From positions 1 to 34,329 of the IMG/VR virus record IMGVR_UViG_3300036770_003472: DNA of 34,329 bases, one strand, 5' to 3'. Positions 14,841 through 25,233 of this stretch are shown here, piece by piece. Each line of letters begins with the position of its first letter. Positions within the stretch are counted from its first letter, which is position 1. This stretch comes from a virus. Both the position numbers and the translations under genes were made by a program. The notes under the pieces were generated by a model. It worked only from the letters and a program-made list of their open reading frames with translations. It was not told the origin of the DNA and made no database searches.

Positions 14841-16210
14841 TACGAAATCACCAGGCTTCCTGAAGAGTTGAATGTTCTGACGGTGTACGAGCCAGAAGTC
14901 GTGGCACTACCCCCTGTAATTGTAAGTCCTGTAGCACTCGATGTCAGGTAACGAACGATGACAACCCCAGAACCGCCAGCGCCACCCCATGCGTTTGGGC
15001 CATTCCCTTGACCACCGTTTCCAGTGTTTGCTGCGCCTGCTCCACCACCGCCACCATTTCCGTAACCAACTCCACCAGCGGCTCTTGTTACTGATGTTCC
15101 AGTAATGCTTGACGCAACTCCAGGTCCACCAGAAGAACCAAGTCCGCCAGCACCACCACCACGTCGGCCACCGCCGCCGCTTTCTCCCGCATAACCTTGA
15201 TTTGCTGTTCCAGCACCACCAGAACCAGTTACTCCGAAGGCGCTCGTACAAGAGCCTCCACCAGAACCACCTGAACCACCATTGGCCAAAGACGCATCGC
15301 TGTTCTCCGAAGCACCACCGCCGCCACCTACACACGAAATCGTATGGAACGCTGATGAGTTGCCGCTACCAGCACCGACTGTGACTGTGTAGGTTCCAGG
15401 TGACAGAACAAGTGGTGATTCTGCTGAAGCCCCACCACCAGAGGATTCTCCAGAGACGGAAGAACGGTAGCCACCACCACCGCCACCACCGCTTCTGCTG
15501 TACCCACCAGCGCCTCCCGCTGCGACTACGACATACTCGACAGAAATTTCCGTAGTAGTTGTGAATGAAACACCAGAAGATGCAACTCCGCTTCCAATTT
15601 CATTGACGCCACGCAACTGAGCAACATATGCTGTTCCCATTGAAAGCCCGCTGATGGTAATCGGGCTCGTGGAGTCTGCTGGAGATAGTGCTGTCCATGA
15701 ACCGTATGTACTACCACCATTTGTAGAAAGTCTGTACTCGTAATTACTAATCGCGGAAATAGGTGAAGACCCAGCAGTAAATGAAATAGCAACACTCGTG
15801 CTAGACGCAACAGCACTAAGGGAAGTCGGTGCGGATGGGGGTCTTAGTCCAACTGGCAACCATGTTGAGCCATCCCAAATTAAAAACGCATTAGTGTCAG
15901 TTTCAAAAATTGGTTTTCCAGATGACGGGGTTTCTGGTCGTGTCGTAGATGTGCAAACCGTAAGGATATTGACAGCACTATCAATTTTTGCTGACGTAAC
16001 GGCATTAGCGGCGATTTTTGCGGTTGTCACTGCGTTGCTTGCGATTTTTGCAGTAGTCACTGAATTGGAAGCGAGTTCAGATTCCGTAACTGAAGCAACA
16101 CCCAAGGCAGAACTGTTGAGTTCCCAAATTGTTCCGTTCCAGGTCCATGTACGCGTTCCAACGGTATAAGTGTCGCCATTTGTCGGAGATGAAGGAAATG
16201 AAAGCGGCAT
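14840..16210 (-). CDS. Glycine-rich adhesin with fibronectin type III domain
   Basis: This 456 aa protein is ordered as FPSSPTNGDTYTVGTRTWTWNG head (5-26), decapeptide stalk (about 39-78), CTSTTRPETPSSGKPIFETDT connector (86-106), and an FN3 domain (about 124-218: PSAPTSLSAVASSTSVAI, SNYEYRLSTNGGSTYGSW, SGLSMGTAYVAQLRGVNE). A glycine-rich domain starts at about 223 (VEYVVVAAGGAGG) and ends GVVIVRYLTS, followed by SGSYTVRTFNSSGSLVIS. It is the tandem paralogue of 16210-17658 with the same domain order. TAATG on both sides. FN3 probably acts as a spacer or weak glycan-binding unit between stalk and tip. Confidence 0.85.
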   Translation of the reverse strand: MPLSFPSSPTNGDTYTVGTRTWTWNGTIWELNSSALGVASVTESELASNSVTTAKIASNAVTTAKIAANAVTSAKIDSAVNILTVCTSTTRPETPSSGKPIFETDTNAFLIWDGSTWLPVGLRPPSAPTSLSAVASSTSVAISFTAGSSPISAISNYEYRLSTNGGSTYGSWTALSPADSTSPITISGLSMGTAYVAQLRGVNEIGSGVASSGVSFTTTTEISVEYVVVAAGGAGGYSRSGGGGGGGYRSSVSGESSGGGASAESPLVLSPGTYTVTVGAGSGNSSAFHTISCVGGGGGASENSDASLANGGSGGSGGGSCTSAFGVTGSGGAGTANQGYAGESGGGGRRGGGAGGLGSSGGPGVASSITGTSVTRAAGGVGYGNGGGGGAGAANTGNGGQGNGPNAWGGAGGSGVVIVRYLTSSATGLTITGGSATTSGSYTVRTFNSSGSLVIS

Positions 16211-17658
16211 TACGCAACCACCAAACTGCTTGAGGAATTAAACGTATGGATTGTGTATGAACCAGACGTCGTTGTTGTGCCACCACTAATTGTAAATCCT
16301 GAAGCGGTCTTTTCAGATGTCAAATATCGAACAATTACCACACCAGAGCCACCATTGCCACCGTTGTATGGCGCACCTTGCCAGTTTCCACCGCCACCAC
16401 CGCCACCAGTGTTGGCGGTTCCAGCAACTCCGCCGTTCGCGCTTGCCCCACCGCCACCAGTTCCACCAGTTATTCCGTTTCCGTAGTCCCCACCACCGCC
16501 ACCACCACCGCCGCGAGTCACTGCAGTTCCAGTAATAGAAGATGAAACACCGTTGCCACCAGCACCACCCCATGTATTTCCTGCGTTTGCTCCCGCCTGG
16601 CCAGCACCACCACCGCCGCCAGAGCCATTGGGGTACGAACCGTTCCCACCCGCGTAACCCTGACCAGCAGTTCCTGCTGCGCCAGTGGTGTCACCCGTGT
16701 ATCTACCGCCACCACCAGAACCACCAGTCGTTCTAGTCGAACCACCCGCACCGCCGCCGATTGATGTGATTCCATTAAAAACGGAGTTGTTTCCTGGATT
16801 CGAGTTTGCCGCCCCTCCGCTTCCAACCGTCACCGTGTAGGTTCCAGTACCAATGCTCATCGACGCCTCGGCAGAAGCACCTCCACCAGATGTTGCACCA
16901 GAAACATTTGTGCGATAGCCACCTGCACCGCCACCGCCACCGCGCTCGTAACCACCAGCGCCGCCACCCGCAATCACGAGATATTCGACAGCAATTGTTG
17001 ATGTCGTTGTAAATGACACAGTGGATGACTCGGGTCCTGCGCCAACATCATTTACGGCTCTTAATTTCGCAACATATGCTGTAGCCATTGAAAGACCGCT
17101 AATAGTTATTGGCGACGTTGAATCTGCTGGCGAAAGTGCTGTCCACGAACCGTACGAACTTCCACCATTTGTGGATATTGCATATTCATAATTACTGATT
17201 GGAGAAATATATGACGCCCCAGCGGTAAATGAGATACTTACTGTTGTTGTCGATGGGGTAGCAGAAAGACTAGTCGGTGCTGCTGGGGGGTATAAGCCGA
17301 CTGGAATCCATGTTGAACCGTTCCAGATTCGGAACGACTTCGTATCGGTCTCAAAAATAGTTGCACCAACAGATGGCGAGCCTGGCCGCGTGCCTGAAGT
17401 GCACGTCTCCATAACGATTACGTCTGAATTTAGTTTTGCTTGAGTAACGCTAGACGAAGCAAGTTTCCCAGTAGTAATTGCGTCCGACTGAATCTTGTTG
17501 GCAGTTACGGCATTTGAGGCAAGTTCGGTAGATGTTACCGAACCACTAGGTATGCCAGTTCCGCTGACTTCCCAGATAGTTCCGTTCCATGACCACGTTC
17601 TTTGCCCGAGCGTGTATGTATCACCAACGCTCGGAGAAGACGGGAATGAAATTGGCAT
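16210..17658 (-). CDS. Glycine-rich adhesin with fibronectin type III domain (tandem copy)
   Basis: This 482 aa protein is ordered as FPSSPSVGDTYTLGQRTWSWNG head (5-26), four decapeptides (about 39-78), CTSGTRPGSPSVGATIFETDT connector (86-106), and FN3 (about 124-219: PAAPTSLSATPSTTTVSI, SNYEYAISTNGGSSYGSW, SGLSMATAYVAKLRAVND). The glycine-rich domain starts at about 224 ([13 protein letters not shown]), with AGGYRTNVSGATSGGGASAEA and YTVTVGSGG, ending VVIVRYLTSEK and [18 protein letters not shown]. Head through FN3 is strongly conserved with 14840-16210 while the glycine-rich inserts differ, so the tip seems to evolve faster. Likely receptor-binding. Confidence 0.85.
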   Translation of the reverse strand: MPISFPSSPSVGDTYTLGQRTWSWNGTIWEVSGTGIPSGSVTSTELASNAVTANKIQSDAITTGKLASSSVTQAKLNSDVIVMETCTSGTRPGSPSVGATIFETDTKSFRIWNGSTWIPVGLYPPAAPTSLSATPSTTTVSISFTAGASYISPISNYEYAISTNGGSSYGSWTALSPADSTSPITISGLSMATAYVAKLRAVNDVGAGPESSTVSFTTTSTIAVEYLVIAGGGAGGYERGGGGGAGGYRTNVSGATSGGGASAEASMSIGTGTYTVTVGSGGAANSNPGNNSVFNGITSIGGGAGGSTRTTGGSGGGGRYTGDTTGAAGTAGQGYAGGNGSYPNGSGGGGGAGQAGANAGNTWGGAGGNGVSSSITGTAVTRGGGGGGGGDYGNGITGGTGGGGASANGGVAGTANTGGGGGGGNWQGAPYNGGNGGSGVVIVRYLTSEKTASGFTISGGTTTTSGSYTIHTFNSSSSLVVA

Positions 17659-18023
17659 TACTCACCAAGATTTTGCTCTTGCCACTCCTGAGCCTCTTCG
17701 TCCCATGACCAGAATCCTTCTTCTGGGCGCGGTGTCGGTGGGTCCCAATCAGCCGTATCTTCATTGAGGGTCCAAGATGGGAAAGGCTTCGGAGCAATGA
17801 ACGCATCAAGTTCTTCGTTGTATGTGTAGCCCATACCTGCATAACGAACGCGCATATTGCTGTTGTAGGAAGTCTGCTTCCATGTGCCGCCAAGCAGGTT
17901 GTTGCAAAAGGCTGCCCCAACTGCTTCCGACTCATTGCCGTCTGCGTCCTTGCAATCGTCGTTGGAAACCACAATTACGCGAAGAACTACGTTGTTGTCA
18001 TCAATTTCTGCAAAGTGTGCCAT
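17658..18023 (-). CDS. Conserved phage protein of unknown function (MAHFAE family)
   Basis: This 121 aa protein begins MAHFAEIDDNNVVLRVIVV and contains NESEAVGAAFCNNLLGGTW, RYAGMGYTYNEELDAFI and SWTLNEDTADWDPPTP. It ends in an acidic Trp-rich tail (EGFWSWDEEAQEWQEQN). I recognise it as a protein family common in cyanophages and other environmental phages, always near structural genes and without a proven role. AAGGAG upstream of ATG gives strong initiation. A TAATG junction leads into the FN3 adhesin. The shorter paralogue is 4612-4833. Confidence 0.8.
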   Translation of the reverse strand: MAHFAEIDDNNVVLRVIVVSNDDCKDADGNESEAVGAAFCNNLLGGTWKQTSYNSNMRVRYAGMGYTYNEELDAFIAPKPFPSWTLNEDTADWDPPTPRPEEGFWSWDEEAQEWQEQNLGE

Positions 18024-18054
18024 TTTGTCTCCTTATGCCACTCATTATAGATGA

Positions 18055-19866
18055 TTAGAAGGTTATAGAGCCAGATGCAGTAAATACATATATGTGGTAT
18101 CCACTTGCATTTAAATACGTCGGTGAACCAGTCGTCGACGCAGCCCGCGAAAGACTGTTCGGCCAACGAAATATTACTACACCAGACCCACCATTTGCTC
18201 CAGAGCCATCAGATGGGTGGGAGCCGCCACCGCCACCGCCACCAGTGTTTGCCGTTCCCGCACCCGCCGCAGATGTATAGCCACCAACCCCTCCGCCCCC
18301 TAGCCCGCCAGAACCAGGAGTTCTGGCCCCTGTATTTGTGTTTTGCGAACCGCCGCCACCACCGCCACGCGTTACCGATGCTCCAGTTATCAAAGAAGAG
18401 AGTCCGTTGCCTCCGTTGCCCCCATTTGTAGTGCTCCATACCCCACCAACTGCTCCAGCACCACCACCTCCGCCGCCTCCAAGGGCAACGCTGCCTGTAT
18501 GCCCGCCGTTACCGCCCGCATAACCCTGAAGCGCGGTACCAGCAGCACCCGTATTAGCCTGAACACCAGACCCGCTACCACCACCTCCGCCGCCACCAGA
18601 GCCGCCACTATATCCAGAGAAGGCCGCTTGCATTCCGCCCCTACCTCCGCCAGTTGATGTGATTGTGCTGATGGTGCTTCCAGAAATTGAAGAATTTCCC
18701 CCGTCAGTATGCGCGCCTGCCGCCACTCTCCCAGTTCCACCAGACCCGACAGTGACAGTGAATGTCGCCCCAACTGAATAACTAATCGGTGCTTCTGCTG
18801 CTGAACCGCCCCCACTCGTCTCTTCGATTACGGAAGAACGGTAGCCGCCAGCACCGCCACCTCCGCCGCCACCGCTACCAGAACCACCACCACCTCCGCC
18901 ACCTCCACCAATCACCAGATATTCGATTATCGGCCGTGGCGCAAAAAGAATATTTCCGCTAGATGTGAATGTAATGGTTATATAAGTTCCATCTGTGGTT
19001 TGAGTACCACCATAAACAAACCAATTTGTTAATTCACCAATAAGAAAACGTAGCGTCACAATTCCTGATTGCCCACTATTCGTGCCAGAACTTCCTGCCC
19101 CATAACCAGATGGTCGCCCAGATGCACTTAAGTTTGCATTGGTCAAAATATTTGAAACATAACTACTTCCACCACCACCAGCGGAACCAGGATTTGCTCC
19201 CGAACCAGCACCGCCTCCCCAGTATCCTCCTCCGCCTCCGCCGCCACCACCGCCATCGCCAGAACCAGAGCAATCACCACCCAATAGTGCCCCAGCAGCA
19301 GTGGTGCCACTCGGTCCAGTACCAGCAGCACTCTGCGTTCCGCCAGTTCCACCAGAAGCGGAACCAGCACCGCCATTTCCGCCAGTTGAGCCGCCGCCAT
19401 TACCGCCGACTGCGCCCTCCCATGCCCCACCACCGCCACCACCAGCGACAACGAGAGCGTTCCCCTGACTTACTGTCCGTGTACTGAAAAATCCAGAATA
19501 CCCACCACCTTGCCCCCCATAACCAAGAGAGCCAGCAAGCCCACCATTACCCGCTGGGCGCGTCCCAGGTCCAGCGTTTGCTGCCATTGCCGCCCCACCA
19601 CCGCCGACAACAATCGAAAATACTTCAGCCGTGGTAACTCGATATGTTGCAGTTACATACCCACCAGAACCGCCAGACCCACCAGCGCCATTCGCATGTC
19701 CACCACCGCCACCAGCACCTAATGCAGCGACATCAACATAAATAGATTGATTGGACCAATTCCCAGCACCGTTTTCCTGTTGTTGCTCAACAAGTGACCA
19801 TATTCCAGAGGGAATTACCGCCCCAGATATCGACTTTGGCCCAATGCGTCCGCCACGTCTACCCAT
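18055..19866 (-). CDS. Adhesin fusing two kinds of glycine-rich domain (module C, third gene)
   Basis: This 603 aa protein has an N-terminus MGRRGGRIGPKSISGAV. A first glycine-rich domain (about 47-274) has VDVAALGAGGGGGH, GGGYWGGGAGSG and AGGGGSSYVSN, resembling the ALK/LTK-type glycine-rich domain of animal receptors and some bacterial surface proteins. Strands VYGGTQTTDGTYITITF then lead to a second, phage-type glycine-rich domain (about 313-575) starting [15 protein letters not shown] with [10 protein letters not shown] and SGVVIFRWPN. It ends YHIYVFTASGSITF, like 6551-7441. TAATG follows the 118 aa protein. A large tip adhesin is the likely role. Confidence 0.82.
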   Translation of the reverse strand: MGRRGGRIGPKSISGAVIPSGIWSLVEQQQENGAGNWSNQSIYVDVAALGAGGGGGHANGAGGSGGSGGYVTATYRVTTAEVFSIVVGGGGAAMAANAGPGTRPAGNGGLAGSLGYGGQGGGYSGFFSTRTVSQGNALVVAGGGGGGAWEGAVGGNGGGSTGGNGGAGSASGGTGGTQSAAGTGPSGTTAAGALLGGDCSGSGDGGGGGGGGGGYWGGGAGSGANPGSAGGGGSSYVSNILTNANLSASGRPSGYGAGSSGTNSGQSGIVTLRFLIGELTNWFVYGGTQTTDGTYITITFTSSGNILFAPRPIIEYLVIGGGGGGGGGSGSGGGGGGGAGGYRSSVIEETSGGGSAAEAPISYSVGATFTVTVGSGGTGRVAAGAHTDGGNSSISGSTISTITSTGGGRGGMQAAFSGYSGGSGGGGGGGSGSGVQANTGAAGTALQGYAGGNGGHTGSVALGGGGGGGAGAVGGVWSTTNGGNGGNGLSSLITGASVTRGGGGGGSQNTNTGARTPGSGGLGGGGVGGYTSAAGAGTANTGGGGGGGSHPSDGSGANGGSGVVIFRWPNSLSRAASTTGSPTYLNASGYHIYVFTASGSITF

Positions 19867-20222
19867 TAACTAATTTCCTCATAAGAGCAAATTGCATCTG
19901 CTGGCTCGCCTTGACCACCAGAGACGACATAAATTGACCAATCCTCTTCTAGGTAGATTGGCTTAGACAAAACGTCGAGGGTGCTATCTGCTGGTATTGA
20001 AATGGTGCTTGCTAAATAAAAACTTTCATTCACGCCCTGGAGATAAACGCTCACATTTACAGCAGCACTACCTTCTCTATTTGAGATGTACAAAGCATTT
20101 ATTTTAAAAACTTTGTTGCTTTGCCCAGGATTTGATACAAGTACTTGTGCCTGTCCAGACAAGGCCTTTCCAGCGGTCTTGCCTGTAATTGTGGTTACGT
20201 TAACGATATTTGGTGCGGCCAT
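19866..20222 (-). CDS. 118 aa beta-rich structural protein (module C, second gene)
   Basis: This protein begins MAAPNIVNVTTITGKTAG and contains KVFKINALYISNREGSAAVNV, IPADSTLDVLSKPIYLEEDW and ICSYEEIS at the end. The type is familiar from cyanophages and other environmental phages, with no established function. It occupies the same slot as the 111 aa proteins and has the same strand pattern, but identity is low. AAGGAG at 20228-20233 overlaps the upstream TAA stop, five bases from ATG. TAATG leads to the glycine-rich adhesin. Confidence 0.78.
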   Translation of the reverse strand: MAAPNIVNVTTITGKTAGKALSGQAQVLVSNPGQSNKVFKINALYISNREGSAAVNVSVYLQGVNESFYLASTISIPADSTLDVLSKPIYLEEDWSIYVVSGGQGEPADAICSYEEIS

Positions 20223-20227
20223 GATTT

Positions 20228-20231
20228 CTCC

Positions 20232-20233
<2 letters not shown>
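20228..20233 (-). promoter_or_regulatory. Ribosome binding site overlapping a stop codon
   Basis: AAGGAG shares bases with the TAA stop of 20232-22907 and lies five bases before ATG 20222. As in modules A and B, it places the initiation signal at the very end of the fibre gene. Confidence 0.7.
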
Positions 20234-22925
<2,692 letters not shown>

Positions 22926-22961
22926 TTATGTTCCGAATGACCCCTCAAGGTCAATCATATG

Positions 22962-24254
22962 TTAGCCCGTGACGACGATTGTGTAGTCGTTCGCGCTAAT
23001 TGTTCCGTTCAGCACGACAGAAACCGTGTTGCTATTTGCTCTTGTTACATCGCCGAAAACGGTTGCGCCAGAAGAAACCTCATAAACCTGGACAGTAACG
23101 TCTGTCGTATTAAAATTATGCGTGACTGTTGTCGTCGACGTTCCGCCCACACTTGCGGCACATCCTTGTTTTGCAATTCTTGCAAGTGCTGGAGTGCTTG
23201 TCGTGCGACCCGTTGCTTCGGACGAAGCAGAAGCAAGATTCGTTCTTGCCCCAGATTCGGTCGATGCGCCAGTACCACCATCGGCAACAGCGACATCCGT
23301 ACCATTCCAAACACCAGTCGTAATCGTACCGAGGGTCGTGATGCTTGACTGACCAACGTAGGTAGAAGCAATGTCTACTGCGTCGCTAGTAATTGCTGTT
23401 CTGTCAGCAACAACGTTGACATTGAGAACGTTGCCTGACTTCGAAAGTCCGTCACCAGCAAGAATCGTTCCAGCGACTGAGAAGAGGGCCCATGTCAGAC
23501 CAGTTGTGCCAACGGTGATTGTTCCATCGGTCGTCAATACCCAACCGCTGTCTGCGTTGACGGTACCTTCTTCAACGAAAGTAAATGCGCCAGGTGTTAC
23601 TTCTGCATCGGAATCAAAGTCTGTTGCACGAACAGCAGCGCCACTTGCCTGAACAACGTAGATACCGTTTTCAGAAGAAGTGCTCTGGTTCTTAACAAGG
23701 ACTCGGTCGCCAGTAGCAAGAGTTACCGTCGTATCAAGCGTATCGCCGTCTTCGAGGTCGGTTGCAATATTGATTGGACCAGTGGTGGCTGCGCGTACCG
23801 ACTGCTTGACGTCAAGTCCAGAGCGTGCGGCATCTACATAGCCCTTTGTTGCAGCATGTGCTGGGTCGGTTGGGTCGGAAATCTTAATATTCCCGTTTGC
23901 ATCTCTTTTAACAAGTTTTGACGCAGTGTTATCCGAAGTTGCGTCGTTGATGGTGTTCCAGAATGTACTGGAGAGCAAACCAGCGCTGTCTGTATCGGCA
24001 AGATTCAGCGTGAGGGTGATTTCACCGTTGGATTCACCAATGGTGATTGCATCCGTGTAGGAACCACCAGAGATGACCGAATGGAGCATCTTGCGCCATG
24101 CGGAACCCGAATAGACCTTAATTGTGTCTTCGGTGGAGTTGTAAATGAGACGGCCCTCGAACAGGTTTGTGTTCGGGTCCGAACCAACGACCTCAAATCG
24201 TCCGTTGACTAACTGATTTTGATTGAGGTCAATGTTTGTAAGAAATTTTGTCAT
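22962..24254 (-). CDS. Tail fibre protein
   Basis: This 430 aa protein has an N-terminal MTKFLTNIDLNQNQLVNGRF followed by EGRLIYNSTEDTIKVYSG (33-50), a common head of environmental phage fibres. Residues about 127-245 carry DPTDPAHAATKGYVDAARSG, ATGDRVLVKNQSTSSENGIY and AVRATDFDSDAEVTPG, a well-conserved phage fibre domain. It is followed by LAGDGLSKSGNVLNVNV and the VADGGTGASTESGARTNL motif of fibre shafts. The C-terminus (about 373-430) is a small beta domain with TTTVTHNFNTTDVTVQVYE and GDVTRANSNTVSVVL, related to the stand-alone protein 24264-24575. AAGGA precedes ATG. Probably an early baseplate-proximal fibre. Confidence 0.85.
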   Translation of the reverse strand: MTKFLTNIDLNQNQLVNGRFEVVGSDPNTNLFEGRLIYNSTEDTIKVYSGSAWRKMLHSVISGGSYTDAITIGESNGEITLTLNLADTDSAGLLSSTFWNTINDATSDNTASKLVKRDANGNIKISDPTDPAHAATKGYVDAARSGLDVKQSVRAATTGPINIATDLEDGDTLDTTVTLATGDRVLVKNQSTSSENGIYVVQASGAAVRATDFDSDAEVTPGAFTFVEEGTVNADSGWVLTTDGTITVGTTGLTWALFSVAGTILAGDGLSKSGNVLNVNVVADRTAITSDAVDIASTYVGQSSITTLGTITTGVWNGTDVAVADGGTGASTESGARTNLASASSEATGRTTSTPALARIAKQGCAASVGGTSTTTVTHNFNTTDVTVQVYEVSSGATVFGDVTRANSNTVSVVLNGTISANDYTIVVTG

Positions 24255-24263
24255 TACGGGTCC

Positions 24264-24575
24264 TTACGTCAGATATGCATAACCTGCGAACGCTGCAGAA
24301 AAGTTTACTACAATCTGGCTATCGCTATTGTAGGTGACGTCACCAACCACAACTGTTTTAGCGGTGTCCACTACCATGACCGATGGGTATCCACCCAATG
24401 TGTGATTTATTGTCCAGGTGCTCGACACTGTATTTTGAGTGTGAACATGGCGTCTTGTGAGAATCGTCTGGCTACTACCAGTATTGAGCGTGATGAGATT
24501 AGGCGCTACTTCGTCAACATTTACGTCTATTCTGACGTCCTCGACAAGAACCTGATTGGGGACTGCGTTGCTCAT
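24264..24575 (-). CDS. Stand-alone fibre-tip beta domain protein
   Basis: This 103 aa protein begins MSNAVPNQVLVEDVRIDVNV and has SSTWTINHTLGGYPSVMVVD, GDVTYNSDSQIVVNFSAAF and the end GYAYLT. The pattern WxIxHxLGxxPSVxVVD...GYAYL is widespread at phage fibre C-termini and as separate small proteins. ATG overlaps the upstream stop (ATGA), so it is translationally coupled to 24572-24946. It sits between the holin region and the first fibre, so it may form a connector on the baseplate. Specific role unknown. Confidence 0.75.
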   Translation of the reverse strand: MSNAVPNQVLVEDVRIDVNVDEVAPNLITLNTGSSQTILTRRHVHTQNTVSSTWTINHTLGGYPSVMVVDTAKTVVVGDVTYNSDSQIVVNFSAAFAGYAYLT

Positions 24576-24946
24576 CGAGTCACCTCTTGTGAAAGCGTAA
24601 AGTCGCCCTGAAGGATTCTGTCAACGACGCCAGTAGATGAAATAATCTCAAGGTCATAAACACCAGAACTTGTAAGCGCAGCAGTATCGGCGGCGGTAAT
24701 AAGCAATTCAATAATTCCTGTCGGACCACCGAGGGTAATGCGGCCGTTTTCAGTCGTAAGAGAAATTAAGGTCGTAGTGGATTCGACGGTCCTTCTCACC
24801 TGCATGCGTGCTGTGTAGCCAGTAAAATTCCATGGCAAATAGGTCGGGTCGGAGACAGGGCTGAGCGGGTCTGGGTACTTCATAGTAAGGGTCCGACTAA
24901 ACGTGGACCCCTGCTGACAAGTAATGTTGTAAATCCCAGCAAGCAT
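24572..24946 (-). CDS. Small beta-rich structural protein, possibly baseplate or fibre connector
   Basis: This 124 aa protein has MLAGIYNITCQQGSTFSRTL, then NFTGYTARMQVRRTVESTT, GPTGIIELLITAADTAALTS and GVYDLEIISSTGVVDRILQG, ending FTLSQEVTR. This pattern, with a GYTARMQVR strand and a YDLEI strand, is frequent in phages and reminds me of N-terminal domains of upper baseplate (BppU-like) proteins; that match is by impression. AGGAG lies nine bases before ATG. It is coupled to 24264-24575. Confidence 0.65.
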   Translation of the reverse strand: MLAGIYNITCQQGSTFSRTLTMKYPDPLSPVSDPTYLPWNFTGYTARMQVRRTVESTTTLISLTTENGRITLGGPTGIIELLITAADTAALTSSGVYDLEIISSTGVVDRILQGDFTLSQEVTR

Positions 24947-24971
24947 TGACGCGCGCTCCTAACTGTCGCGT

Positions 24972-24988
24972 CCTAATTGTAGATTAGG
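24972..24988 (-). other. Small hairpin between holin and connector gene
   Basis: CCTAAT and ATTAGG form a perfect 6 bp stem around a 5-base loop in the 67-base gap. No T run follows in the direction of transcription, so it is not a clear terminator. It could be an mRNA processing or stability element, or chance. Confidence 0.25.
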
Positions 24989-25013
24989 TAGCCCAAAAGA
25001 GCGGGCACCATTG

Positions 25014-25229
25014 CTAAAGAACGCTGCCTGATTCCTTGTTTGTGCCGACCTTCTTGAGGCCCATGCTCATCGCAATTGACAATGCAACCGCAACAACGCC
25101 GACCTTGAGATTGTCCGTGTTGACCAGACCGTCGAAATCGGCCCCAGTGGCAAGCCAGGAGCCAAGATACCCCTGAATGAATGTGCGCGCCGCTCTTTCT
25201 GCGGTGTCTTTGATAAATGCTGTACTCAC
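25014..25229 (-). CDS. Holin, phage r1t type
   Basis: This 71 aa protein begins VSTAFIKDTAERAARTFIQG (GTG read as Met), the hallmark of r1t-type holins: KDxAERAxxTFxQ then a first hydrophobic segment. A second hydrophobic segment (NLKVGVVAVALSIAMSMGLK, about 40-59) and a charged tail follow. Holins pore the inner membrane to trigger lysis. I choose GTG 25229 rather than GTG 25262 because AGGAGG at 25234-25239 sits four bases upstream. The longer form would carry its ribosome binding site inside the coding sequence. It lies between baseplate and fibre genes with no endolysin beside it. Confidence 0.75.
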   Translation of the reverse strand: MSTAFIKDTAERAARTFIQGYLGSWLATGADFDGLVNTDNLKVGVVAVALSIAMSMGLKKVGTNKESGSVL

Positions 25230-25233
25230 ATAC

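Noticed and set aside
18044-18049. TATAAT sequence in the gap before 17658-18023, as a promoter
   Set aside because: No matching -35 element at 16-18 bases, and the genes on both sides are closely packed in one direction.
1300-19800. Dense short repeats resembling a CRISPR or tandem-repeat array
   Set aside because: The repeats are irregular glycine codons in open frames, with no conserved repeat/spacer spacing.
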